Source of the DNA: CAZMVY01 sp964617875
Lineage (GTDB): Bacteria > Planctomycetota > Phycisphaerae > UBA1845 > PWPN01
Reading direction: 5' to 3'
Assembly: GCA_964617875.1 (NCBI GenBank)
Contig: CAZUAI010000004.1
Coordinates: 58,469 to 122,468 of the forward strand
Length of the DNA: 64,000 nucleotides
The notes under the pieces: model-generated
What the model was told of the DNA's origin: nothing
The model's database searches: none
Seen by the model: only the letters and a program-made list of their open reading frames with translations
Part shown: piece after piece, positions 27,351 to 35,805 of the stretch
Layout of the letters: every line of letters begins with the position of its first letter
Numbering within the stretch: position 1 is the first letter of the stretch
Position numbers and translations under genes: made by a program

Positions 27351-27740
27351 ATGGAATCGAGCGTTCGGACAATCGAGCATACGGCGGAAGCGGCGGCGGC
27401 CGATGGCAGGGAACGCCGGGCGTACCGGCGGCTGGACATGCAGTGGCCCGTCGAGGCTTACGCTTCGCACGCCGGCGAACCGACGGCCATCCGTACGACG
27501 ACGCAAAACGTCAGTTCGGGCGGGGTTTACTTCGAGGCGCCGGCCGGCCTGCTGCACCCCGGTGCCGAGGTGCAGGTGACGTTGAGCGTGCCGCCCGGGG
27601 TCGGCTACTCACCCGTGGCCGGGCGCGTCGTCGGTGTGGCCGAGGTTGTCCGCGTAAACGCCCTTCACTCGCCGGCCGCCGCACACGGCCGCGTAGGCGT
27701 CGGCGTCCGCTTTCGCCAGCCGCTGCGCACGTTCTTCTAG
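27351..27740 (+). CDS. PilZ domain protein
   Basis: A 129-residue single-domain protein. Both c-di-GMP contact motifs are visible: RERRAYRR (RxxxR type) near residue 24 and NVSSGG (NxSxxG) near residue 57, so it is expected to bind c-di-GMP and act as an effector. No other domain is attached. The ATG at 27351 is chosen because the next one (27436) would remove the RxxxR motif. The weak GGTGGGG before it is the only ribosome-site candidate. Its target is unknown; no flagellar or pilus gene is nearby. Confidence 0.83.
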   Translation: MESSVRTIEHTAEAAAADGRERRAYRRLDMQWPVEAYASHAGEPTAIRTTTQNVSSGGVYFEAPAGLLHPGAEVQVTLSVPPGVGYSPVAGRVVGVAEVVRVNALHSPAAAHGRVGVGVRFRQPLRTFF

Positions 27741-27819
27741 GCCCCGTATTGCGGCTTCTGCAATCGGGGCTCGTCGTCGGGCGTGTCTTGTCAGTCCGTG
27801 GGCTTCTTCGGCGGGCCGC

Positions 27820-29079
27820 TCATTTCGGGGCGCCGCCTGCGCAGAACCGTTCGAACGCGCCGCCGAACAGCTCGGCCACGTCGCGGCGGAGTTCGGCCTC
27901 GGTCGGCATCCAGCCCGCCCGCAGCAGGTCGGCGTACTTGTCGGCCAGGACCTCACCGATAATGATCCGCGAGTGCTTCCACTTGTAGATGAGCTGATCC
28001 AGCACGCGGGCATCGGAGTGCTGCGGCGTGAACGACAGGCCGAGCAGTTCGATCCGCTCGCGCGTCATCTCGTCGATAATGCTCGGGTCATTGAGGAACC
28101 ACCAGCACCCGAAGATGTGCAGGTTCGGGTACTTCCGGGCCGCGACGCACAGCTCGTGCTGGTTTTCCCGCGCGAGCATCGTCACCAGAAAGCGGTTCTC
28201 CGGATACTGCGAGCACAGGTGGTAGATCGCGTTCATGTCGGCCGTGCCGACGCCGTCGCCCGCAAGTCGCAGGGCGGGGTTCACCTGCCGTCGCACGCCG
28301 ATCATCATCGCGAACGGGATGCCCGCCGTCCGCGCGACCGGCAGAACGCACTTCTCGATCAGCCTCGCCTGCGCGCTCTTCTCGGGAAACCGGAACGTGT
28401 TCGGCAGCGAGACGGCCATGTACCGCGGCTGCATGCGCTCGATCCAGTCGAGCAGGAACCCCTTGACGGCGTCGATGTCGGCCCCGCCGAGGTCGCCGCG
28501 GCACGCGTAGCCCCATTCGGTGAGGCGCGGGGCCGCCGTCTCCCACTGGTTGAGCAGCGCGTCGATCCGCAGGGCGGCCTGGAAGCGGTCGTCGATCTCC
28601 CGGTTGCTCGTCCACACAGGCCGCTCGGCATCGTCGAACGGGTCGTTCGTCATGATGGCCCCGCGGACGTTTGCGACCGAGAAGACCTTGTCGAGGTAGT
28701 CCTCGACCGGCATCGAGGCGACGTATTGCCGCGCTGCCTCGAGATCCCGCCGGCCGACGTCCAGCCCGAGTTCGTGCAGCACGGTGAGAACGCCGCGGCA
28801 GGCCTCCGACACCGGCGAGCGATCGACGAAGAGGTGCTTCCAGACGTAGTCGGCCTGGTCACGCTTGCTCATCGCCCAGAACCGGTCGTACGGCATCGGA
28901 GCGACGCGAAAGACCTCCGCCACGAGGTAGTGGTACGTCAGCAGCTCATCCAACCCCCACAGCAGCAGCCGGCCGAAGCGGGGCGAGTAGATGTGCGTGT
29001 GGATATCAAGGATCGGCGCTGCGTCCACCTCGCGGCGGACCAGGCCGCGCAACGCGGTTTCGTCCATCAGGTAAGTCAT
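27820..29079 (-). CDS. Amidohydrolase-fold protein, glucuronate isomerase (UxaC)-like
   Basis: A 419-residue TIM-barrel protein. It has the metal pair HTH in PILDIHTHIYSPRFG near residue 27, and a C-terminal segment (DQLIYKWKHSRIIIGEVLADKY) in the manner of UxaC. True uronate isomerases are about 470 residues and carry extra active-site motifs that I cannot find, so the substrate may differ. UxaC turns glucuronate into fructuronate in the cytoplasm. The ATG at 29079 begins MTYLMDE; an earlier in-frame ATG at 29118 adds unrelated residues. No uronate pathway genes flank it. Confidence 0.7.
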   Translation of the reverse strand: MTYLMDETALRGLVRREVDAAPILDIHTHIYSPRFGRLLLWGLDELLTYHYLVAEVFRVAPMPYDRFWAMSKRDQADYVWKHLFVDRSPVSEACRGVLTVLHELGLDVGRRDLEAARQYVASMPVEDYLDKVFSVANVRGAIMTNDPFDDAERPVWTSNREIDDRFQAALRIDALLNQWETAAPRLTEWGYACRGDLGGADIDAVKGFLLDWIERMQPRYMAVSLPNTFRFPEKSAQARLIEKCVLPVARTAGIPFAMMIGVRRQVNPALRLAGDGVGTADMNAIYHLCSQYPENRFLVTMLARENQHELCVAARKYPNLHIFGCWWFLNDPSIIDEMTRERIELLGLSFTPQHSDARVLDQLIYKWKHSRIIIGEVLADKYADLLRAGWMPTEAELRRDVAELFGGAFERFCAGGAPK

Positions 29080-29314
29080 GGCAAGCGTATCATCGCCGCT
29101 CTGCGGGCCCCTGTCCACCCGTAGCCGCGGGTGGTGCCGAACGCAATACGGTTCGACCGACGATCACGACCGACGTCAGGAACGTTCATCCGGGCGGCGG
29201 GCGTTCGCCGGCGCCGGTTACGTTCGACGTGCGGCGAGCCCGCCGTGGCGCGGGCATCCCGCGGGCCGGCAGACCGCACCACAAAGCGCGAAAGCGTGCG
29301 GCCGAAGACCGGCG

Positions 29315-30343
29315 CTACAGCAGGCCCCGGTGCTTCAGTACGCTCTCGCGCTCGGCGAGCTTGCGGTCTTCGTCGATCATCATGCGGACCAGTTCCTCGA
29401 ATGACACTCGCGGCTTCCAGCCGAGCCGTTCGCGGGCCTTGGTCGCGTCGCCGAGGAGGATGTCCACCTCCGACGGCCGCAGGTAGCGGGCGTCCTGCAC
29501 GACGAACGGCCGCCAGTCCATGCCCAGGCAGGCGAAGGCCGCATCGAGGAACTCGCGCACGGATCGCGTCTCGCCCGTGGCGACCACGTAGTCGTCGGGC
29601 TGCTCCTGCTGGAGCATGAGCCACATGGCTTCGACGTAATCGCCGGCGAAGCCCCAGTCCCGCTTCGCGTCGAGGTTGCCGAGATAGAGCTTATCCTGCA
29701 GGCCCGCCTTGATCCGCGTGGCGGCGCGCGTGATCTTGCGCGTCACGAACGTCTCGCCGCGCCGCGGGCTTTCGTGGTTGAAGAGGATTCCGTTGCACGC
29801 GAACAGGCCGTAGGCTTCGCGGTAGTTCACCGTCTGCCAGTAGGCGAACAGTTTGGCGCAGGCGTAGGGGCTGCGTGGGTGGAAGGGCGTCGTCTCACGC
29901 TGCGGCACCTCGACGGCCTTGCCGTACATCTCGCTGCTGGACGCCTGGTAGAACCGCGTGGGGATCCGCGTGTCGCGGATGGCTTCGAGAAGGCAAAGCG
30001 CGCCGAGCGCGTCGGTCTCGACCGTGTAGACCGGCTGGTCGAAGCTGACGCGGACGTGCGACTGCGCGGCAAGGTTGTAGACTTCGTCGGGCGCCACGTC
30101 CGTCAGGACGCGCCGCAGGCTCGAAGCGTCGGTGAGGTCGGCGTAGTGCAGGAAGAGCCGCACGTCCTGCCCGTGGGGATCCTGGTAGAGGTGTTCGATC
30201 CGCTCCGTGCCGAACGTGCTGGAACGCCGCACGATGCCATGTACCTCGTAGCCCTTGCCGAGGAGGAACTCGGCAAGGTAGCTGCCGTCCTGGCCGGTAA
30301 TGCCGGTAACCAACGCTTTTCGGGGCTGGCTCATGGAGGTCAT
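29315..30343 (-). CDS. gmd: GDP-mannose 4,6-dehydratase
   Basis: A 342-residue extended short-chain dehydrogenase making GDP-4-keto-6-deoxymannose, precursor of GDP-fucose, rhamnose or perosamine for surface glycans. NAD(P) binding is at GITGQDGSYLAE, followed by RRSSTFGTERIEHLY, the catalytic site SSSEMYG, and YACAKLFAYWQTVNYREAYG (YxxxK). The segment FNHESPRRGETFVTRKI is diagnostic of Gmd. The start is ATG 30343 or ATG 30334; neither has a clear ribosome site. It points away from the WecA-like gene. No Fcl/GMER partner lies beside it. Confidence 0.94.
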   Translation of the reverse strand: MTSMSQPRKALVTGITGQDGSYLAEFLLGKGYEVHGIVRRSSTFGTERIEHLYQDPHGQDVRLFLHYADLTDASSLRRVLTDVAPDEVYNLAAQSHVRVSFDQPVYTVETDALGALCLLEAIRDTRIPTRFYQASSSEMYGKAVEVPQRETTPFHPRSPYACAKLFAYWQTVNYREAYGLFACNGILFNHESPRRGETFVTRKITRAATRIKAGLQDKLYLGNLDAKRDWGFAGDYVEAMWLMLQQEQPDDYVVATGETRSVREFLDAAFACLGMDWRPFVVQDARYLRPSEVDILLGDATKARERLGWKPRVSFEELVRMMIDEDRKLAERESVLKHRGLL

Positions 30344-30428
30344 GGTATCGCGGCCCCGGGCGGAGGGGTAGCACCGGGGAAAGGAGGCTTTACACCACGG
30401 TCGGAGTTGCCGACAATCAGGACTAGCC

Positions 30429-31610
30429 ATGCTTGCGCAGGCGGTCCAACATACGTACGGCGGCTTGTGGCCCTGCTGGGGCATCGCGCTGAGCGCCTTC
30501 GGCGTGGCGGCGGTGGCGACGCCCATCTGCCGCGCCGTCGCCCGGCGGAAACGTATCGTGGACCGGCCGGACGATTTCCTCAAGCCCCACAAGAAGCCGA
30601 TCCCCTACCTCGGGGGCGTTGCGATCTTCCTCGGCTGGGCGGTCGGCATCCTTGTCGCCTTGACGACGGGCGGTTTCCCGCTGCGGCCCACCGTGCTATC
30701 CGGTGTGTTGATCTGCGGACTGGCGATCATGGGGATCGGCCTGTTCGATGACTTGCGGATCATGCGGCCCCGCGTGAAGCTGGCCTTGAACATCGCGGTC
30801 GGCCTCGTGCTGCTGTGGCTCGGCATCGGACGAAACGTGTTCGGCGTCATCGTGCAGGCGACGGCGCTGCACCGCGACCCGTCGATTCACTGGCTCGAGT
30901 TGGCGTTCTCCGTGCCGTTCGGCCTGTTCATCATCGTCGGTGCGTGCAATGCGACGAATCTTATCGATGGCCTCGACGGCCTCTGCAGCGGGGTCCTGGG
31001 CATCATCTCGATCGGGTTCTTCGTGCTCGCCCTGGTGATGGCGATGATGTACCCCTCCCAGCCCGTGGCGTACGAGCGCGTCGTGTTGTCGCTGGCGATG
31101 CTCGGGGCGTCGCTCGGCTTTCTTCCGTACAACCGGAACCCGGCCTCGATCTTCATGGGAGACGCGGGCTCGATGCTCCTGGGTATGAACGCCGCGGTCC
31201 TCATGCTGATGTTTTCGGAGCCCGACCTGCTTCGCTGGATGGCGGGCGCGATTATGGTCTTCGGGCTGCCGATCGCGGACATGCTGCTGACCCTGTTGCG
31301 CCGGTGGCGCAACGCCCGGCCGCTGATGATCGGCGACCGGAGCCACTTCTACGACCAGCTTGTCGATCGCGGCTACAGCGTGCGGCAGGTGGTGATGATC
31401 AGCTACGCGCTGGCGTTCGCCTTCGCCGCCATCGGTGTGGGAACGGCCGTCTTCGTGCGGACGCGGTATGCGATCCTGATCTACGCCGTTGTGTTCCTGG
31501 CGGTGATCGTGGCGATATGGAAGTACCGGATGGTCGAGTTGCTGCCGCCTGACCAGCGACGGGCGAATGGTTCGCCCGCCGGCGGCGGCAGCGGACCCGA
31601 ACGAGCATAA
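30429..31610 (+). CDS. Polyprenyl-phosphate glycosyl-1-phosphate transferase (WecA/MraY family)
   Basis: A 393-residue membrane protein of about ten segments that moves a HexNAc-1-phosphate (or a similar sugar phosphate) from UDP-sugar to undecaprenyl phosphate, the first step of O-antigen, teichoic acid or capsule synthesis. Motifs are LFDD (Mg2+), NATNLIDGLDGL, NPASIFMGDAGS and, near the end, GDRSHFYDQLVDRGY. The last one, with His in RxHxxD/H position, is like WecA/TagO and not MraY. It shares a short divergent region with gmd, and both feed surface polysaccharide. A hypothetical membrane protein gene follows after four bases. Confidence 0.88.
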   Translation: MLAQAVQHTYGGLWPCWGIALSAFGVAAVATPICRAVARRKRIVDRPDDFLKPHKKPIPYLGGVAIFLGWAVGILVALTTGGFPLRPTVLSGVLICGLAIMGIGLFDDLRIMRPRVKLALNIAVGLVLLWLGIGRNVFGVIVQATALHRDPSIHWLELAFSVPFGLFIIVGACNATNLIDGLDGLCSGVLGIISIGFFVLALVMAMMYPSQPVAYERVVLSLAMLGASLGFLPYNRNPASIFMGDAGSMLLGMNAAVLMLMFSEPDLLRWMAGAIMVFGLPIADMLLTLLRRWRNARPLMIGDRSHFYDQLVDRGYSVRQVVMISYALAFAFAAIGVGTAVFVRTRYAILIYAVVFLAVIVAIWKYRMVELLPPDQRRANGSPAGGGSGPERA

Positions 31611-31614
31611 GCGC

Positions 31615-32541
31615 ATGAGCGGAGCGTACGACGACAACCCTTCGGCCGCGAACGTGAGCATTCCTTCGCCGTCCCCGTCTGCCGCGGCTGTCCCGCCGGA
31701 GCTGGCCGCGCGGCTGGCGGCACGGCGGCGGTGGTTCCGGAGTTTTCCCGACGGCTCGTTGGAGTTCGTCGCCGCGATCCGGATCGTGTGGATCCTGGCG
31801 TTCTTCGCCGCGCCGGTGATCGGCGGGTTTCTCCAGGTCTACGCAACGCTTGCCATCGGGGCGGTCCTGCTGCTCGACTTCGGCCTGGTGATGACGTGGC
31901 TTGTCCGCATCACGGCCGATCGCGACGCCTGGGCCCGGCGCGGAACGGCGGAGAACCCGGCGGGAGCGCGTTCCGGCGCATCGTTGACGGCGATCGCCCT
32001 GATCGCGCAGGCGCTTCTGCTGGCCTTCCTGGCGCTGTCGTTTCTGCGGCTTCCGCTGGAAATCGTTCGGACGCATCCCGGTGTGGCGAACACGGCCCGT
32101 TGGGTCCTCCTGGCCGCTTATGCCGTCGCGGCGGTGGCGACGGCCCGCTCGTGCCGCTCGGCGGGGCTTCGGAGCCGGGCGTCGGGGATCCTGCTGGCGG
32201 CGCCTCTGCTCAGCTGGTGGGCCCTTCGACGCTTCGCCAGAGACGTGGCCGCCCCCATGACGAACGAGGTGCAGGTGCTGAAGAAACCGCCCCATCTTTC
32301 GGGGGCCGGATTCGTCATGGCCGATGCCGCGTGGCTGGCCGCCCTCGTCGTGTCCGTCGCGGTGGTCCTGCTGGCCAGGAACATGGGGATGCACGCGACC
32401 TGGCAGAATGCCTGCAGCGGCATCCTTCTTGCGGTCGCGGCCATCGCGGATGTGGCTGCTTTGGAATCGGTGCAGCGCGTCTACCTCGGCTGGCTGCGCA
32501 CGGTTCAGCCGGCCCGGCCTCGCGATGCGGGCCCTGGGTAG
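31615..32541 (+). CDS. Membrane protein of unknown function
   Basis: A 308-residue protein with about six to eight predicted membrane segments after a Pro/Ser-rich cytoplasmic start of about 40 residues. No family motif is recognised. It starts four bases after the WecA-like gene and on the same strand, so it is probably cotranscribed and may belong to the same lipid-linked glycan step, but this is only context. Confidence 0.65.
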   Translation: MSGAYDDNPSAANVSIPSPSPSAAAVPPELAARLAARRRWFRSFPDGSLEFVAAIRIVWILAFFAAPVIGGFLQVYATLAIGAVLLLDFGLVMTWLVRITADRDAWARRGTAENPAGARSGASLTAIALIAQALLLAFLALSFLRLPLEIVRTHPGVANTARWVLLAAYAVAAVATARSCRSAGLRSRASGILLAAPLLSWWALRRFARDVAAPMTNEVQVLKKPPHLSGAGFVMADAAWLAALVVSVAVVLLARNMGMHATWQNACSGILLAVAAIADVAALESVQRVYLGWLRTVQPARPRDAGPG

Positions 32542-32560
32542 GCGTCGGGCGTTTCCCTTC

Positions 32561-33067
32561 TCAGGCGGGTACGGCGGGAGCCAGCCGGTCGTTGCCGAAG
32601 TTCTCCAGCTTGCGAATCGGATGATCCGGCGCATGCGCCGCCAGGATCTTCGCGGCGAAGACGGTGTGGTCGCCCGTGACGAGCGTGTCCGCCACCTCGC
32701 ACTCGAGGTTGAAGGCCGCCTCGGTCAGCAGGGGGCAGCCCGAGGAGCCGACCGTCTCGTGCGGGATATGGAGCGCGGCGAACTTGTCCGCGTCGCGCCC
32801 GCTGCTGCGGCCGGCCGCACGCACAACGTCGGCCTGACCCTCGCCGGCGAAGGCCAGGACGAACTTCGGCGAGCGCTTCAGCACGTCGTGCGTGTAACGG
32901 GTGTTCCCGACCGCGACCGTGATCATCGGCGGCTCGAACGAACAGCAGGCGATCCAGCCGACCGGCATGACGTTCGTCCGGCCGTTCGCGGGGTCGCGGG
33001 TGACCAGCAGGGCGACCCATTCCGGGAACTTCATGCTCATGGCCTTCGGGATGGAGATCGGTTTCAC
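32561..33067 (-). CDS. Flavin reductase-like FMN-binding protein
   Basis: A 168-residue split-barrel flavoprotein of the flavin-reductase-like group. The family pattern is seen in VALLVTRDP...TNVMPVGWIACCSFEPPMITVAVG (FMN binding, with the S/T near the phosphate) and in LTEAAFNLECEV. Such proteins reduce free flavin with NAD(P)H or donate electrons to a partner oxygenase; no partner is next to it. The length is normal. The start at 33067 begins MKPISIPK, and the first strand follows at once. Confidence 0.85.
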   Translation of the reverse strand: MKPISIPKAMSMKFPEWVALLVTRDPANGRTNVMPVGWIACCSFEPPMITVAVGNTRYTHDVLKRSPKFVLAFAGEGQADVVRAAGRSSGRDADKFAALHIPHETVGSSGCPLLTEAAFNLECEVADTLVTGDHTVFAAKILAAHAPDHPIRKLENFGNDRLAPAVPA

Positions 33068-33164
33068 GACAGCGTCCCTTCGTGCAAGAGTCGGTCACTC
33101 CGGCGGACAAGCACTCCCATCCGCAACATGTGAATTGTCCGTGTTGTTCCGCGGGGATGCAACG

Positions 33165-33371
33165 TCAGTTGAACAGGTTTTCGAAGCGGGCGTCGGCCTC
33201 GCTCAGCTCATCGTTCGCCTTCTCGGCCACGCCGCCGATCGACTTGCCGATCGACCGCCGGCCGTCGTTCTGGACGTACGGGTTGTATCCGACGTCGGCG
33301 CAGCCGCTGCAGAACACGATGACGGCAAGGCAGACCACAGCCACGGGCAAGACGCACGCATACCGATACAT
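33165..33371 (-). CDS. Small lipoprotein
   Basis: A 68-residue protein with a classical lipoprotein signal: MYRYACVLPVAVVCLAVIVFCSGC, in which the last cysteine (C24) is the lipidation site after SG. The mature part is 45 residues, charged, with an amphipathic helix at the end. It has no recognised family. The ribosome site is poor, so I hold the call with moderate confidence. Confidence 0.5.
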   Translation of the reverse strand: MYRYACVLPVAVVCLAVIVFCSGCADVGYNPYVQNDGRRSIGKSIGGVAEKANDELSEADARFENLFN

Positions 33372-33520
33372 GTCCCAGTTATCGGCATGGCGACGCCGCC
33401 GGGACGAATCGGCTTTGCCCGGTACGCCGCGCCGCCGCAGGGCCGGGAACCCCGCTACCCCACCGAATCTGGCGGACACGGCGTGTCTGGTATCAGGATG
33501 GGCTTCTTCTGGCGCCCATC

Positions 33521-34771
33521 CTACCGGCGGCGTCCAGCCTTTTTCGCGGCTTTGCCGGCCCGCTTGCCCTGGACGGCGCTCTGTACCTTCATGGGCAGGC
33601 CGAACAGACGGATGAAGCCGTCGGCATCGGCCGGGTCGTACTCGGCGCCCATCTTGAAGCTTGCCAGCGCGGGCACGTACAGCGACTTTGCGCTCTTGGC
33701 CCCCACGGCCCGGCAGTTGCCCTTGTAGAGCTTGACGCGGACGGTGCCCGTCACGTGTTCCTGCGTCCTGGCGACGAAGGCGTCGAGGGCCTCGCGGAGC
33801 GGGCTGTACCACTGGCCGTAGTACACCAGTTCGGCGTAACGCAACGCGACCTGCTGCTTGTAGTGCGCCGTCTCTCGTTCGAGGCAGATCGCTTCCAGCG
33901 CCCGGTGCGCCTCGTAGAGGATCGTGCCGCCGGGCGTCTCGTACACGCCGCGGGACTTCATGCCGACCAGCCGGTTCTCAACCAGATCGACCTGCCCGAC
34001 CCCGTGTTTGCCGCCCAGCGCGTTGAGCGTCTGGATGATGTTCACGGGGCCCATTCGTTTGCCGTTCAGCCCGACCGGCTCGCCGCGGACAAAGTCCACC
34101 TCCACATACGCGGCCTTGTTCGGGGCCTTCTCGATCGGGTTGCTGATGACCAGCATGCGGTCGAGCGGCTCGTTCCAGGTGCTCTCGAGTTCCTGGCCCT
34201 CGTGCGAGATGTGCCACATGTTGCGGTCGCGCGAGTAGATGCTCTTCCTGGACTGCTCGATCGGGATGCCGCGTGCCTCGGCGTACTCGACGGCGGCCTC
34301 GCGGCTGCGGAGCTGGAAGCGCGGGTCCTTCCACGGGGCGATGATCGTCAGCGACGGATCGAGGGCCGCGTAGGTCAGCTCGAAGCGGACCTGGTCGTTG
34401 CCCTTGCCGGTCGCGCCGTGGGCGACGGCGTCGGCTCCGAACTCGTGCGCGACGCGGACCTGCTCCTTCGCGATCAGCGGCCGGGCGATGGATGTGCCCA
34501 GCATGTACCGCTGCTCGTAGATCGCCCCGGCCTTGAGCATCGGCCAGAGGAAATCGCGGGCGAACTCCTCGCGAAGATCCCGGACGACGCAATGGCTCGC
34601 CCCGCTGCGGAGGGCCTTTCGCTCGATCTTTTTCAGTTCGTCGCCCTGGCCGAGTTCGGCGGCGAAGGCGATCACCTCGCACCCGTACGTCTCGCGGATC
34701 CACGGCAGGATGACGCTCGTGTCGAGCCCGCCGGAGTACGCCAACACAACCTTCCTGACTGGCCTGGCCAT
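33521..34771 (-). CDS. argG: Argininosuccinate synthase
   Basis: A 416-residue enzyme that joins citrulline and aspartate with ATP in arginine synthesis. The nucleotide loop AYSGGLDTSVILPW is at the N-terminus. Family segments GATGKGNDQVRFELTY, SIYSRDRNMWHISHEG and VENRLVGMKSRGVYETPGGTIL are all present. A short basic tail (KRAGKAAKKAGRRR) follows the usual end and is not common. GGAG lies nine bases before the ATG at 34771. No other arg gene is near. Confidence 0.97.
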   Translation of the reverse strand: MARPVRKVVLAYSGGLDTSVILPWIRETYGCEVIAFAAELGQGDELKKIERKALRSGASHCVVRDLREEFARDFLWPMLKAGAIYEQRYMLGTSIARPLIAKEQVRVAHEFGADAVAHGATGKGNDQVRFELTYAALDPSLTIIAPWKDPRFQLRSREAAVEYAEARGIPIEQSRKSIYSRDRNMWHISHEGQELESTWNEPLDRMLVISNPIEKAPNKAAYVEVDFVRGEPVGLNGKRMGPVNIIQTLNALGGKHGVGQVDLVENRLVGMKSRGVYETPGGTILYEAHRALEAICLERETAHYKQQVALRYAELVYYGQWYSPLREALDAFVARTQEHVTGTVRVKLYKGNCRAVGAKSAKSLYVPALASFKMGAEYDPADADGFIRLFGLPMKVQSAVQGKRAGKAAKKAGRRR

Positions 34772-34843
34772 GGTTCTGTGCTCCTTGTTCGGCGGACAGG
34801 ATAACACCGTTCGCTGAAAACGCAATCGCGGCAGCGCGCCCGG

Positions 34844-35638
34844 TCAGAGCGGACAGTCCGCCTGCCGATGGGTCGTCTTGCGGGCCAGGCAGAACAGGTT
34901 CATCGACGCGAACCACCGGGCGTCGGCGGCCATTGCACGGCGAAGAAGGCGGCGCAACGGGCCGAGCCGGCCGACGACGTGCTGCATCAGGCCGAGCGGC
35001 CGCCCGAAGAACGCGGAGCCGTCGAACTCGACGACCGCGAAACCGGAGCGTTCCAGCAGCGCGCGAAGGCCCTGTCGTGAAAAGTGTTCGTGCCAGCGTT
35101 TCTCGGCGGAGACGTCGCCGATGAGCCCCTCGGGATTCGACACGTAGCGGCGCTCGTACTCCTCGCGCGTGTGGTTGCGGCAGTAGTACCAGCGGTGGAG
35201 CCGCGGGAACCGGAACTTGAAGTTGCCGGCGTCCAGTGCGGAAAGGATGTACCGGCCGGGCACGGTGACCACCAGCACCCCGTCATCCCGGAGCACGCGG
35301 TTGAGTTCGTCGAGGACGGCGGCCTGGTCGGCGACGTGCTCGATCACGTCGAGCAGCGTGGCGGACGAAAACGTGCGGTCCGGGAAAGGGAGCGGCGCGT
35401 GCGGCTCAATGACGGCGAACTCGACATCGGGAAAGCGGCGGCGGCCCTCGGCAACGGCGTCGGCGACGACGTCAACGCCCACCCGCCGGCCGATCGACCG
35501 GGTCCGGAGGGAATCAAGGAACGCGCCGCGGTAACAGCCGAAATCCAGGTGGGCCTCGCTGCCGGCCGGCACGTGTTCCCACGCGAAGCCGTAGCGGTCG
35601 TGTCCGTGCGGGTTCTCGCGGTGCAGTCGGGTTCGCAT
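34844..35638 (-). CDS. SAM-dependent methyltransferase (class I, type 11)
   Basis: A 264-residue methyltransferase. SAM binding is at HLDFGCYRGAFLDSL (motif I, with the atypical LDFGCYRG), acidic motif VGVDVV, and the post-motif LLDVIEHVADQAAVLDELNRVLRDDGVLVVTVPG. The C-terminal region has aromatic residues and a HEHFSRQGLRALLERSGF segment found in glycan- and quinone-directed enzymes. The substrate is not known. The ATG at 35638 begins MRTRLHREN. It follows argG on the same strand, 72 bases apart in the reverse order. Confidence 0.83.
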   Translation of the reverse strand: MRTRLHRENPHGHDRYGFAWEHVPAGSEAHLDFGCYRGAFLDSLRTRSIGRRVGVDVVADAVAEGRRRFPDVEFAVIEPHAPLPFPDRTFSSATLLDVIEHVADQAAVLDELNRVLRDDGVLVVTVPGRYILSALDAGNFKFRFPRLHRWYYCRNHTREEYERRYVSNPEGLIGDVSAEKRWHEHFSRQGLRALLERSGFAVVEFDGSAFFGRPLGLMQHVVGRLGPLRRLLRRAMAADARWFASMNLFCLARKTTHRQADCPL

Positions 35639-35805
35639 GGCCGGCGATCTCTTTGCGGCTCGACCGAGGGGCCGGGCGGCCGCGCTCGCATGTCCTGTCC
35701 GCGTGGGGCGTCTGCTCGATCTTCGGCACGGCCGTTCGCGGCCGGGGCCGGGCCTCCGCATTATCCTCCGGCGCGGTCGCGATCGGCAAGACGCCGGCAG
35801 CGGCG